The notes below the pieces were generated by a model. That model was given only the letters and a program-made list of their open reading frames with translations. It was not told the DNA's origin and ran no database searches. The translations under genes were made by a program, and so were the position numbers. A DNA stretch of 64,000 nt, from assembly GCA_963731625.1 (NCBI GenBank), contig CAVSWH010000004.1, positions 891,700 to 955,699 of the forward strand. The letters are read 5' to 3'. Positions 28,090-36,892 of this stretch are shown here, piece after piece. Numbering within the stretch: the first letter of the stretch is position 1; each line of letters opens with the position of its first letter. The stretch is from PALSA-555 sp963731625 (lineage in GTDB: Bacteria > Actinomycetota > Acidimicrobiia > IMCC26256 > PALSA-555).

Positions 28090-28329
28090 GGCACGGACTT
28101 GGCGCCGCTCGCCGAACGCGCCTGCAAGACAGAAACCGCCGTCGACCAGCGAATACTCCGTGGGCGTTGAGGGACTCGAACCCCCGGCTTCCGCCTTGTA
28201 AGGGCGCTTCAGGCAACGCCGTGACCTGCGGCTTCGCGCGAAGGCCCAGGTCAGCCCGACCTCATGTTCCTCATGAGGGACGCCGAGTGACCGTGAGTGA
28301 CCGCCAGTTAGGGCACGCGGAGGGCACGA
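28090..28329 (-). repeat. Attachment site att6 (type B left arm, type A right half)
   Basis: GGCACGGACTTGG at 28,090-28,102 matches the type B arm at att5. Core 28,161-28,206 has the GGCTTCC variant. The right flank is type A with GAGTGACCGTGAGTGACCG and the arm from 28,307, 101 bp after the core. It is the mirror case of the hybrid att5. Confidence 0.75.
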
Positions 28330-28395
28330 AATTGAGCGCGAGCGCATCAACGAGCTCGCCCGGGATGCGCTGCCGCGCGGTGAACGCGCCCATCC

Positions 28396-28590
28396 AGTGA
28401 ACGCCGCGACGACCGTGGTCGGGCAGGCGTCGGTGGTCGGGTCGAAGGTGATGGTCACTTGGCCGTTCCCGCTGCGGGCGCTCAGCGCCGACGACATGTT
28501 GGTCGCGCTCGAAGCGATGAAGGACGACCCGCCACCGCCTCCTGTAGCTTTCGCGCCGCCACCGCCGTAGCCGGCGCCGTCGCGCATGAC
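28396..28590 (-). pseudogene. C-terminal remnant of a glycine-rich gene, stop codon lost
   Basis: The minus strand keeps GAGYGGGGAKATGGGGGSSF, the SGNGQVTITFDPTTDACP block and VVAAFTG, but TAG has become TGG, so the frame reads on into the attachment site. The N-terminal part is gone. AAFTG survives although the gene is dead, and the module beyond it is replaced. Confidence 0.75.
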
Positions 28591-28856
28591 CGCGACCCGC
28601 ATTACCGGGGCCGCCGAGGCCCTAGCCGACGCCTCGGTCATTTACTGCGTGGGGCAGACGCCGGCCAACGCTGGTGACGTGCTTCGTTAGGCAACTCTGG
28701 GGTTAGCGTCGGCGCCCATCCGCGGCGACGGGCGTAGTCCCTTTGGGTGCCGCTCGCCACCCACGGCTTAGCAGTGAGCGAATGCCATTGCCGAAAGGTT
28801 CGTGATGGCGACAACGGCAGACGTCTTGAGATCGTCGCTAGTCGGCGTTCGCTCAT

Positions 28857-29321
28857 TCACTCGGCTAGGTCGTTTTCCACGGTTGTATCGGCGATGAGGA
28901 CGCTGCAGGGCGCGTGGTGCGACACACTGTTCGGGACGCTCCCGATAAACCGACGACCGCCTTGCATGCCCCGGTTCCCAACGACGAGCAGATCGGCCCC
29001 TAGCTGGTCGGCGAGCTCGCAGAGCATCTCGGCAGGATTCCCTCGGCGCGCGTGGGTCTCGATACCGGGCGCGGTGTCCGCGACCTGCTGGGCGGCGCGA
29101 TGCACCACGGTGGCCAGCGTGGCGGTCGTGTCGGTCTCCAGCTCAGAGCGGGGGACGCCACGCGGGCCGGGTTGGGAGTCCGCACCCGCGGCACTCGGTT
29201 TCCCGACGCTGACGATGTGCAACACGGCGCCGTCGGTCGCGCCGGCGAGCTCGGCGGCCAATCGCACAGCGCGCGGAGAAGCGTCGGAGCCGTCGGTGCC
29301 CACGACGATGGTCTTGAACAT
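28857..29321 (-). CDS. Universal stress protein (UspA family)
   Basis: From ATG 29,321 (upstream GGGAGA) the protein has 154 residues. It starts MFKTIVVGTDGSDASPRAVR and has the ATP-binding signature GNRGMQGGRRFIGSVPNSVS. A middle insert rich in Gly/Pro (SAAGADSQPGPRGVPRSE) distinguishes it from the Usp in E1. It is cytoplasmic with a likely role in stress or dormancy. It is separated from the beta-helix gene by 128 bp on the same strand. Confidence 0.9.
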   Translation of the reverse strand: MFKTIVVGTDGSDASPRAVRLAAELAGATDGAVLHIVSVGKPSAAGADSQPGPRGVPRSELETDTTATLATVVHRAAQQVADTAPGIETHARRGNPAEMLCELADQLGADLLVVGNRGMQGGRRFIGSVPNSVSHHAPCSVLIADTTVENDLAE

Positions 29322-29449
29322 GATGGTGTCTCCCAACGAGAGGCGAGTCAGACCGCGTCCAAGCCCCGCTAGACGTGGCTTACCATTTCGAGATGGGTCG
29401 CTGTCGGGATACCTGCATGGCGTTCGCGCTTCGCGAGCAGCCGGGCAGA

Positions 29450-31075
29450 CTACCCGGTGAACGCGGCCGTGAGTGTCGGCACAGTGGGTTGGACTTCGAC
29501 GGCGCCGCTGTCGCAGTTCGGGCTGGCCGTGTCCGGTCGGGGCAGGCCGCGCTGGTCGGTACCAATGCCCTCGGTGGCGCCACAGTCCGCAGCTGGGACG
29601 GCGTCGATGAGTGGGCTGGGCCCGTCTTGGGGCAGCATCGTCTGGGTCGGCCCACCGTTGTTCTGGAGCGGGCCGAGCAGCGGATTGGCGGGCGCCAGGT
29701 CCTTCGTCGCAGTGGCGAACCCGCAGGATGCGGCTACGTCATCCTCGAGGTTGAACCCGTGCGAGGTCGTCGACCCCACAGCACAGTTCGCGCCCCCTCC
29801 CGTGGCCTCAGCGACGACTGAGCCGAAGCTCGACAACGGCCCCGTCGCGTTCAGGTTGGCGCCGGGTCCGCTCCCACCGTTCTGAACCACCGTCGCGTAC
29901 ACCAACGTCACGGCGCCTTCGGAGCCGATGCCGCCGCCACCGCCGCCGCTTCCGGCCGTGTTACCGCTCACCGTAGAGTTGGTGAGGGTCGCGCTGCCCG
30001 CCGCGCCGATGCCGCCGCCGCCATTCGTGGTGGACGTGTTGCCACTGACCGTCGAGTTCGTCAGTGTCACCGCCCCGCCCGAGCCGATGCCGCCACCACC
30101 GGCGCCGGCAGTGTTGCCACTGACCGTCGAGTTCGTCAGCGTCACCGCCCCGTTGGAGCCAACCCCGCCGCTGAAGAGACCGGCGGTGTTGTTGCTCACG
30201 ATGGAGTTCGTCAGGGTCGCTGGCCCGACAGCGGAGACGCCGCCGTCGCCGCCGTTGCTGGCCGTGTTGCCACTCACCGTCGAGTTCGTCAGCATCACCG
30301 CCCCTTGGGAGCCGATGCCGCCAGCGCCGTTGGTGCTGGCCGTGTGGTTGTTGCTGACGATCGAGTTCGTTATCGTCACCGCACCTTGGGAGCCGATGCC
30401 GCCACCGCCATTGGTGGTCGCGGTGTTGTTGGTGACCGTCGAGTTCGTCAGCATCACCACCCCGCCCGACCCGATGCCGCCGCCGCCACCGTTCGCGGCG
30501 GTGTTGCCGCTGACCGTCGAGTTCGTCAGCGTCACCGCACCGTTAGAGCCAACCCCGCCGCTGTTAAGGCTGGCGGTGTTGTTGCTGATAGTGGAGTTCG
30601 TCAGCGTCGCCGGCCCAACAGCCGAGACCCCGCCACCGTCGCCTGTAACTGACGCGCCAGTCACGGTGAGGCTGTCGATCGTGACCAAGCCGGTGCTGGT
30701 GCTAACGATGGCGTCATGGCCGTTCCCGTTGAGGGTGGCGCCATTGCCATCGATGGTCAGCGGATCCGAGGCGTGGGTGTAGGCCGGAAGATTGCTGCTC
30801 AAGACGATCGGCGCGGTGACCAGCGTCGTGTCGATACAGATCACTTGCGCGCCACTGTTGGTGTTGGCGTTCGTGATCGCCGTCCGCAGCGACCCCGTGC
30901 CGGTATCGGCGTTAGACATCACGGTCGTGTTCGACGCCGCGCAGCTCGTCGCCGCTCCCGCCGAACCGGCCAGCGGCGACCCGACGCCCACCAGCACCGC
31001 GCCGACCAACGCGACAACCCCGAACAGCCCACCCGCTGCCCCACCAACCCCAGCACCAATCGGCGGCACCCTCAT
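29450..31075 (-). CDS. Secreted right-handed beta-helix protein with C-terminal AAFTG
   Basis: From ATG 31,075 the protein has 541 residues; GTG 31,090 is an alternative. The signal peptide includes GGLFGVVALVGAVLVGVGS. The mature part opens with NADTGTGSLRTAITNANTNS (CSLREA-like entry), and then about ten coils of roughly 26 residues repeat ALTNSTVSGNTA plus GGGGIGS. A conserved end domain (NNGGPTQTMLPQDGPSPLID, TDQRGLPRPDTASPNCDSGA) resembles choice-of-anchor Q. It ends PTLTAAFTG. The protein is extracellular, probably adhesive or polysaccharide-binding. The repeats are near-identical in DNA, so copy number is likely variable. Confidence 0.85.
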   Translation of the reverse strand: MRVPPIGAGVGGAAGGLFGVVALVGAVLVGVGSPLAGSAGAATSCAASNTTVMSNADTGTGSLRTAITNANTNSGAQVICIDTTLVTAPIVLSSNLPAYTHASDPLTIDGNGATLNGNGHDAIVSTSTGLVTIDSLTVTGASVTGDGGGVSAVGPATLTNSTISNNTASLNSGGVGSNGAVTLTNSTVSGNTAANGGGGGIGSGGVVMLTNSTVTNNTATTNGGGGIGSQGAVTITNSIVSNNHTASTNGAGGIGSQGAVMLTNSTVSGNTASNGGDGGVSAVGPATLTNSIVSNNTAGLFSGGVGSNGAVTLTNSTVSGNTAGAGGGGIGSGGAVTLTNSTVSGNTSTTNGGGGIGAAGSATLTNSTVSGNTAGSGGGGGGIGSEGAVTLVYATVVQNGGSGPGANLNATGPLSSFGSVVAEATGGGANCAVGSTTSHGFNLEDDVAASCGFATATKDLAPANPLLGPLQNNGGPTQTMLPQDGPSPLIDAVPAADCGATEGIGTDQRGLPRPDTASPNCDSGAVEVQPTVPTLTAAFTG

Positions 31076-31195
31076 CTCAGCGACCCCCACCCTCGTCCCA
31101 AGGAGACGTTGGAACCCTAACCCTGACCGGCGTCAGCGCTAGGGGACAGACGCCTCTCCGCGCCCCGGCGCGAGCAGTGGCCGACACGAGCCCGG

Positions 31196-31422
31196 GTAGG
31201 GCACACGGAGGGCACGGCAACCCTCATCACGGCGCCCGGAACCCTGTTCTGCCTTGTGGGCGTTGAGGGACTCGAACCCCCGCTCCCGCCTTGTAAGGGC
31301 GCTTCAGACAAGGCCGTGACCTGCCACTTCACGCGTCACCCAGGTCAGGCGGACAACGTGTTGCACATGAGCGACGGCGAGTGACCGTGACTGACCGCCA
31401 GTTAGGGCAGCGGAGGGCACGC
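31196..31422 (-). repeat. Attachment site att7 with both arms (type A)
   Basis: Left arm GTAGGGCACACGGAGGGCAC from 31,196 lies only about 61 bp from the core 31,257-31,301 (others about 94 bp). The right arm begins at 31,400 with one base missing (GGGCAGCGGAGGGCAC). Confidence 0.8.
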
Positions 31423-32879
31423 CTCTACGCAAGTCGCCCGCAGTCGGCCACAGACGCGACGTGTTGGGCATGCTGTTGCCGGTGACCAGCCCCAACCCGA
31501 AGCGTCGGCCTCACAGCGGCGCGGATGCTGCGGCCGTAGTGCCGCGTCGGCGCGCCCTGTCTGGCGGCTTGGTCCTGGCGGTGACCGGCGTCGGCGCAGC
31601 GCTCATCGCGGCAGTCAGCAATCCAGGGGACGCCCGGTCCGCCGCGTCTCAGGTCTGGTCGCCCTTTGTTCTCGTCGCTGGGCTGCTCCTGATCGGGCTG
31701 GTGGCCGACGCTGACGGGCTGTTCGCCGCCGCTGGTCACGCTTTGGCCCGCATCGCCCGCAACGGCGTGGTGCTGTACGCGGGATCGATGCTGCTCGTCG
31801 CGGTGGTTACCGCGGTGTTGAACCTCGACACCTCGGTCGCGTTCCTCACCCCAGTGCTCGTCTACACCGCCCGGAGCCGTGGCGAAGGCCACGCACCTCT
31901 CCTCTACGGCTGTCTTCTCCTCTCGAATGCCGCGTCCTTGGTGCTGCCCGGCTCCAACCTGACCAACCCTGATCGTCCTCGGGCACCTGCATCTCAGCGG
32001 CGGTCGCTTCCTCGCCCAGCTCTGGCCCGCCGCCCTCGCCGCGAGTCTCGTCACCGCCGCAGTCGTCGCGATCTGTGAGCGTCGTTCGCTGCGCACCACC
32101 GTCACCGACCTCACCAAACCCGACCGCCCCCAACTCGGTCTCGGACTCTTTGCCGTCGGCGCGGCCGCGGCGCTGGTCGTCGTGTTGCGCTCCCCGGCGA
32201 TCCCCATCGCCGCCCTCGGCGTGCTCGCCGCTGGCGTCCGCGTCGCGCGCCGTGCCGAGCCGCCCCGCCGCTTCCTCGAGGTGCTTGGCCTCCCGGTCCT
32301 GATCGGCCTCTTCGGCATCGCCGTCGCCCTCGGGACCCTCGGACGGGCCTGGTCGGGACCATCCACCTTGCTGTCACACCTCAACTCGGCCGCGACCGCC
32401 GCCCTCGCCGCGGGCGCCGCAGTGCTCGTGAACAACCTGCCCGCCGCGGCCCTGCTCGCCGCCCGGGTACCGCCACGCCCCTACGCACTACTCATCGGAC
32501 TGAACCTGGGTCCCAACCTCTTCATGACCGGCTCCCTGGCATGGATCCTGTGGCGACGCGCCGCCCGAACCGCCGGCGCCCAACCCTCGATCGCCCACGC
32601 CAGCCGCCTCGGCACCATCGCCGTCCCGCTATCCATCGCCGCGGCCCTCGCAGCGCTCGCCCTCACCGGCGCACACTGACCGCCGTCAAGCGACGGCGTC
32701 GCCAGATGCAAAGAACCTGGTGAAGGCCAAGTCGTCTCCGATCGCCTGGCCGAGAGCGGGCCCAGGGCATCCATCGATGATCATGAGTTAGGGCATACGG
32801 AGGGCACGCGGCACTTCGAGAACCTGTCGGCCGGGAGTCGGACCGGCAAGAAGGTGCCGCTGAACAGCCACTTCGTTCG
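31257..32879. mobile_element. Element E7, single-gene element
   Basis: 1.6 kb between att7 and att8, both with two arms, carrying one permease gene. No AAFTG gene or 3' module is present. Confidence 0.65.
31461..32679 (+). pseudogene. ArsB/NhaD-type ion transporter, one frameshift
   Basis: Two overlapping frames make one membrane protein of about 405 residues: part one from GTG 31,461 to about 31,968, part two to 32,679. One extra C in AACCCTGATC is the break. Helices include NLDTSVAFLTPVLV, a family signature (D-T-[ST] in a broken helix), and its inverted-repeat partner VLVNNLPAAALLAA. GLNLGPNLFMTGSLAWILWR resembles ArsB. The IT superfamily exports arsenite or exchanges Na+/H+ or anions. 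No ArsR or ArsC is nearby, so the substrate is open. The single indel in an otherwise clean gene suggests sequencing error. Confidence 0.75.
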
Positions 32880-33046
32880 TGGGCGTTGAGGGACTCGAAC
32901 CCCCGCTCCCGCCTTGTAAGGGCGCTTCAGACAACGCCGTGACCTGCCTATTCACGCGTCATCCCAGGTCAGGCCGACAACATGTTGCACATGAGCGACG
33001 TTGAGTGACCGCAAGTGACCGCCAGTTAGGCACGCGGAGGGCACGC
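32787..33046 (-). repeat. Attachment site att8 with both arms (type A)
   Basis: Left arm GTTAGGGCATACGGAGGGCA from 32,787, core 32,880-32,924 (identical to the resident tRNA part), a CAACATGTTG palindrome and the right arm from 33,024. Confidence 0.85.
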
Positions 33047-33057
33047 CGGCGACGACC

Positions 33058-33202
33058 CTGACGTGTTGCGCCGCGCCGCGAGCGAGGTTGCCGACGAGTG
33101 GGCCGATCAGCGGGCGAACGCGGTTGCTGCTCGACGCGGCCGCGCGCGCCGCGATCGACACCGACGAGACAGGCGGTTAGCGCGTCTACCCGGTGAACGC
33201 GG
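33058..33202 (+). repeat. 3' module M directly after a right arm
   Basis: The module follows the att8 right arm without a gap. It encodes LRRAASEVADEWADQRANA and, after one inserted base, DAAARAAIDTDE, then GGTTAGCGCGTCTACCCGGT. Confidence 0.75.
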
Positions 33203-34346
33203 CCACGATCGGGCAGCTGTCGGTGGTCGGGTCGTAGGTGATCATCACCGACCCGCCGCCCATGTTGGTCGCCGTCGAGTTCATGCTTGTGGCGGTCGCT
33301 ATCGCGAAGGACGAGCCTCCGCCCCCGCCGCCCTCGGAGGCGCCGCCGCCTGCTCCGTAACCGGCGCCACCACCGCCGGCACCGAAGCCGCCCGCGCCGC
33401 CGCCGCCGCCCGCGAAGCCAACGCCCCCAGCGCCCCCGCCAGCCGCCGGGCCGCTGATGAAGGTGATCCCGTCGCCTCCGTCGCCGCCGGCGTCGTTGCC
33501 GATCCCGCCGTTGCCACCAGCCCCGGCACCGGTGCCGAAGTGTCCGGTCTGCCCGGCGTTGTTGCCGGTCCCGCCCGGGTTGCCCGGGGTCTGCAATCCG
33601 GCACCACCGCCCCCGCCGCCAACCGTGCCGTTGCCCCCGCCGCCAGCGCCGCCGAGACCGCCCCCGTTACCGCCGCCGCCGCCCACGGCGACGCCGCCGC
33701 CGCCGCCGCCGCCGCCGCTGCCGCCAACGACCCCGGCGACGCCGCCGAACCCGGCCGCGGTGCCACCCAACCCTGGGTGCATGCCGGTCCCGGGGAGACC
33801 CGCGTTGGAGAGCGTTCCGCCGGCCCCGCCGGCACTGTTACCGCCCCCGCCACCGCCCGCGCCGACGACCAACACACCGGCCGGGCCACTGACCGCCGAC
33901 GCACCGCCGCCACCACCGCCAAGCGCAAACCCGGCGGAGCCCCCGGCCCCGCCGCCACCGCCGCCGACACCCCCCGGACCATTTGCGGTACTGGTGGCCG
34001 CGGTGCCGGCGCCACCGACCTCCACACCCAAGGACTCACCCGGTGTCACCGCCACCCGCGCCACGACCGCCACCCCGGCCCCACCACCGAAGACCGCCTG
34101 CGGTGTCACGCCCAGTGAAACGGGAGACGGCGCGGACGTGCCCGTGCCCCCCACGCCACCATCAGCCGTGATGCTGACGAAACAGATCCCCGCCGGCACC
34201 GTCGCCGACGCCGGCCCCGACATGCCCGACGAGAACAACGGCATGGTCGCCGCCCCCACCGGTCCCGACCCGGCGGCCAACGCCACCACGCTGACCAGCG
34301 CCGTCGCGACCGCACCAATACCCGCACCGATCACCCGCAACCGCAC
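33186..34346 (-). CDS. Secreted glycine-rich protein with C-terminal AAFTG
   Basis: The start is GTG 34,346 with GGAGGAGG upstream; 386 residues, the best-preserved member. The order is signal peptide RVIGAGIGAVATALVSVVAL, entry ATVPAGICFVSITADGGVGG, ARVAVTPGESLGVEVGGAGT, a Gly-rich central region with a VLVVGAGGGGGG strand, GGGGGSSFAIATATSMNS, VMITYDPTTDSCP and IVAAFTG. Similar to Gly_rich (PF12810-like) surface proteins; role unknown. Gly content exceeds that of structural collagen without G-x-y periodicity. Confidence 0.87.
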   Translation of the reverse strand: MRLRVIGAGIGAVATALVSVVALAAGSGPVGAATMPLFSSGMSGPASATVPAGICFVSITADGGVGGTGTSAPSPVSLGVTPQAVFGGGAGVAVVARVAVTPGESLGVEVGGAGTAATSTANGPGGVGGGGGGAGGSAGFALGGGGGGASAVSGPAGVLVVGAGGGGGGNSAGGAGGTLSNAGLPGTGMHPGLGGTAAGFGGVAGVVGGSGGGGGGGGVAVGGGGGNGGGLGGAGGGGNGTVGGGGGGAGLQTPGNPGGTGNNAGQTGHFGTGAGAGGNGGIGNDAGGDGGDGITFISGPAAGGGAGGVGFAGGGGGAGGFGAGGGGAGYGAGGGASEGGGGGGSSFAIATATSMNSTATNMGGGSVMITYDPTTDSCPIVAAFTG

Positions 34347-34435
34347 CCGGGCCTCCTCCGCCTCGCCTGGCCCACAGGCTCAAGAACCCCAGGAACGTAT
34401 CACCGCCCCGCCGAAACGACCCGGATCGCCCGCCC
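34347..34435 (-). promoter_or_regulatory. Shared 5' leader of AAFTG genes
   Basis: This segment reads CGGGTCGTTTCGGCGGGGCG, GTGATACGTTCCTGGGGTTC and TTGAGCCTGTGGGCCAGGCG on the minus strand, then GGAGGAGG and the GTG start. Near copies precede the genes starting at 9,317, 10,736, 12,059, 36,697 and 62,891. It must hold the promoter and ribosome-binding site, probably with TTTCGG/GATACG-type boxes, but I cannot fix the -35 and -10. Confidence 0.6.
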
Positions 34436-34440
34436 TGCCC

Positions 34441-34622
34441 GGAGGTTGCTGTCGGGTGGGCGGATCAGCGGGCGAACGCGTTGCTGCTCGACGCGGCCGC
34501 GCTCGCCGCGATCGACGCCGACGACGAGAGACGCGGTGAGCGCGTCTACCCGGTGAACGCGGCGACGACCGCGGCCGGTGTGACCGGGCAGGAGTCGGTG
34601 GTCGGGTCGAAGGTGATGGTGC
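34441..34622 (-). pseudogene. Orphan AAFTG 3' end with 3' module
   Basis: Module M (34,441-34,563) is followed by a bare C-terminal block reading TITFDPTTDSCPVTPAAVVA and AFTG on the minus strand, with nothing of the gene upstream. It looks like a cassette end left after the gene body was lost or exchanged. Confidence 0.75.
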
Positions 34623-34754
34623 TACTCGAAATCCAGGACGCCGCCCGTGGTCAGCAGCATCTGCTCTCAGGAGAGCCTCGGAGCACGGCAACAACGCCCA
34701 AGCGTCGGGACGGCGACGCCGCGCCGATCGCGCGGCTCGTCAAAGTCACAGCGG

Positions 34755-35408
34755 TCACGTGGCCTGCGTGGCGAGCCCACAACTGGTGTGGAAGCCCAAG
34801 CGGCGTCCGATCCATGACCACACCTCGAAGTATTGCTTCACGATCCCTTTCAGGTCGGGCGTGTGCCAGAGAAATGGATCTGAAAAGCTCAAAGGGATGT
34901 AGCTCGCCACCCCAATCAAGGCAATGAGCGCAGTGCCGGGAAGCATCACGATCGTCACGACGCTGAGGGCGATCCACGCGAACCCGCGCGAGAGGGCATG
35001 GCCAGGTTGTCGGGTCTTGACCAGCTCGATGATGGCCGCGACCAACGCGATCAACCCGATCAACCCGATCAACCCGAGCCAAAGCCACCGCATTGCTGCC
35101 CGCGTCGGTTCATACCCCGTCGTCAAGGTCAGCAAAAAGAAGCCGAAGATGAGCGCGGGCACGCCACCCAAGAAGAGCACCTTGACCTGTGTGGTCCGCG
35201 AGGGCCGAGAAGAAGTCGCCGCTGGCGCGCCGAGCCCCGCAGGGCTCGACATCGCAGGAAGCGGCCCGACCGACGCCCGACCGGCTACCGGATCCTGGGA
35301 TTGGACACCACCACGCGCAGCAGAGTCGGTCCACGCCGAGCCATCCCAATAGCGGTGCTCAAACCGCCCGGTCGGATCCGGATACCAGCCTGCGGCCACG
35401 TTCGCCAT
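34755..35408 (-). CDS. DUF2510-domain membrane protein
   Basis: The protein has 217 residues. The N-terminal DUF2510 motif is exact in form: GWYPDPTGRFEHRYWDGSAW. A linker of about 45 residues, hydrophobic helices (VKVLFLGGVPALIFGFFLLT, WLWLGLIGLIGLIALVAAII, IALSVVTIVMLPGTALIALI) and a cytoplasmic or surface tail follow. DUF2510 is a small actinobacterial domain attached to membrane proteins; function unknown. The frame is intact and there is no AAFTG. Bases 34,623-34,754 hold nothing supportable. Confidence 0.85.
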   Translation of the reverse strand: MANVAAGWYPDPTGRFEHRYWDGSAWTDSAARGGVQSQDPVAGRASVGPLPAMSSPAGLGAPAATSSRPSRTTQVKVLFLGGVPALIFGFFLLTLTTGYEPTRAAMRWLWLGLIGLIGLIALVAAIIELVKTRQPGHALSRGFAWIALSVVTIVMLPGTALIALIGVASYIPLSFSDPFLWHTPDLKGIVKQYFEVWSWIGRRLGFHTSCGLATQAT

Positions 35409-35489
35409 GCCCCCGCCCCCTCAGCCAACCCTATGGGAAGACGGTGGCGAAGTCCCAGTGCTTCTCTGGTGACACCAAGGCGTTCGCGA

Positions 35490-35586
35490 TGAGCCGATCA
35501 GCGGGCGAACGCGTTGCTGCTCGACGCGGCCGCGCTCGCCGCGATCGACACCGGCGACGGTTAGCGCGTCTACCCGGTGAACGCGG
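35490..35586 (+). repeat. 3' module M, short copy
   Basis: It starts at GATCAGCGGGCGAACGCGTT, keeps the LLLDAAALAAIDT-coding block and ends in GGTTAGCGCGTCTACCCGGT, shared with the end of the beta-helix gene. Confidence 0.75.
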
Positions 35587-36697
35587 CGGTCACAACCAGC
35601 GTCGTCGGTGCGGTGGGTTGGACTTCGACGGCGCCGATGTCGCAGTTCGGGCTGCCGGTGTCGGGGCGGGGCAGGCCGCGCTGGTCGGTCGTGATGGTGA
35701 AGCCCGCGAGGCTGTTGCCGTCCCCGCAGTGCGCGTTGGGGATCGCGTCGATCAACGGGCTGGGCCCGTCTTGGGGCAGCCGCGTCTGGGTCGGGCCACC
35801 GTTGTCGGCCAGCGCACCGAGCAGCGGATCGTTCGCGTCGAGGCTGCTATCGCCCGTCGCGGTCAGGTGGCAGGAGTTCGCGGTCTCGTTCGCGTAGTTG
35901 TACCCCGACGACGACGGGATAGCTCCACCAGCGCACAGGTTCCCCGTCCCCGCCGGCTTCACGAACACCGAGCCAAACAACGTGACGAAACCAAATGCCG
36001 ACACTGCGCTACCCCCGGCCGGGGCGACGTTCCCGGTCAATGTCGAATACGCCACCGTCACCGGAACAGAAACACTACCAGCGTTAAACGCACCCCCGCC
36101 GCCGAGAACGGCGGTGTTGGTGCTGAACGTCGAGTTCGTCACCGTCACCGCACCATTAGCGCTGAACGCACCCCCGACGCCGGCGGTGTTGTTGGTGAAC
36201 GTCGAGTTCGTCACCGTCACCGCACCCTGAGAGAAGATCGCACCCCCGTCGCCGCCGCCGGGGATGTTGTTGTTGGTGAACGTCGAGTTCGTCACCGTCA
36301 CCGCACCATCACTGTAGAGCGCACCCCCGACGCCGACGCCGGACGCGGTGCCGCCTTGGACGGTGATGTTCTGGAACGTGAGCGCACCCGTGCTTGGGTG
36401 CTGCTCGAGCACACCGACGCCGGTGTTGGTGCAGAGGGTGAGGGTGTGCCCGTTGCCATTCACGGTCAAGGCGGTCGTGCTGTTCCGGAGGGCGGTGCCG
36501 GGGCTGGCACAGGGCGTGGTGAAGGTGATGTCGTTGGCCAGATCGATCTCGGTCTCGGAGTTATTGGTCCACGCGTTCCGGAACTCCATCTCGTTGTGCA
36601 CCAACGAGGTCGCGCCCGCCGGGGCCACCCCGATCGCGACCAGCGACCCCGCCACCACGACCAGCCCAGCCGCGACCCGACCCCATACCGAGCGCAC
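35570..36697 (-). CDS. Secreted beta-helix protein with C-terminal AAFTG
   Basis: From GTG 36,697 (GGAGGGAGC upstream) the protein has 375 residues. The signal peptide includes AAGLVVVAGSLVAIGVAPAG. Entry LVHNEMEFRNAWTNNSETEI is followed by helix coils repeating GAVTVTNSTFTNN, then the end domain ADNGGPTQTRLPQDGPSPLI and TDQRGLPRPDTGSPNCDIGA shared with the E6 protein. It ends LVVTAAFTG. Both beta-helix proteins carry the choice-of-anchor-Q-like end, yet they also end in AAFTG, so the two signals coexist. The frame is intact. Confidence 0.85.
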   Translation of the reverse strand: MRSVWGRVAAGLVVVAGSLVAIGVAPAGATSLVHNEMEFRNAWTNNSETEIDLANDITFTTPCASPGTALRNSTTALTVNGNGHTLTLCTNTGVGVLEQHPSTGALTFQNITVQGGTASGVGVGGALYSDGAVTVTNSTFTNNNIPGGGDGGAIFSQGAVTVTNSTFTNNTAGVGGAFSANGAVTVTNSTFSTNTAVLGGGGAFNAGSVSVPVTVAYSTLTGNVAPAGGSAVSAFGFVTLFGSVFVKPAGTGNLCAGGAIPSSSGYNYANETANSCHLTATGDSSLDANDPLLGALADNGGPTQTRLPQDGPSPLIDAIPNAHCGDGNSLAGFTITTDQRGLPRPDTGSPNCDIGAVEVQPTAPTTLVVTAAFTG

Positions 36698-36892
36698 CCG
36701 GGCTCCCTCCGCCTCGCCTGGCCCACAGGCTCAAGAATCCCAGGAACGTATCACCGCCCCTCGAAAACGTCCCGGACCGACTCTCCGCTGTCGGCGCCGC
36801 CGCGCTACTCGCCCGACCTCATGGTCACGACACACGTTCGTCAGGCGGAGCCGGGTTTGGCCGGAGGTGCTCAGCATCCATCGACGGCCATG

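Larger units (their letters stand above)
15033..28160. mobile_element. Element E5, 13-kb metabolic island, type B
   Basis: Bounded by the type B right half of att5 and, on the right, by GGCACGGACTTGG at 28,090 next to att6, which matches the type B arm. The cargo is oxidoreductases, amidohydrolases, a solute-binding protein and a TetR regulator. Bases 15,211-15,412 hold no gene I can support. Confidence 0.6.
28161..31256. mobile_element. Element E6
   Basis: The segment between att6 and att7. Cargo is a glycine-rich gene remnant, a universal stress protein and a large beta-helix AAFTG protein. Bases 28,592-28,856 hold no supported gene. Confidence 0.6.

Noticed and set aside
2866..32924. tRNA-Val fragments as working tRNA genes
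   Set aside because: The D arm and 5' acceptor half are missing in all nine; only 36,985-37,056 folds completely.
33457..34539. Pro-rich 360-residue plus-strand frame
   Set aside because: It is the complement of a Gly-rich gene (GGx becomes Pro codons), with no start signal.
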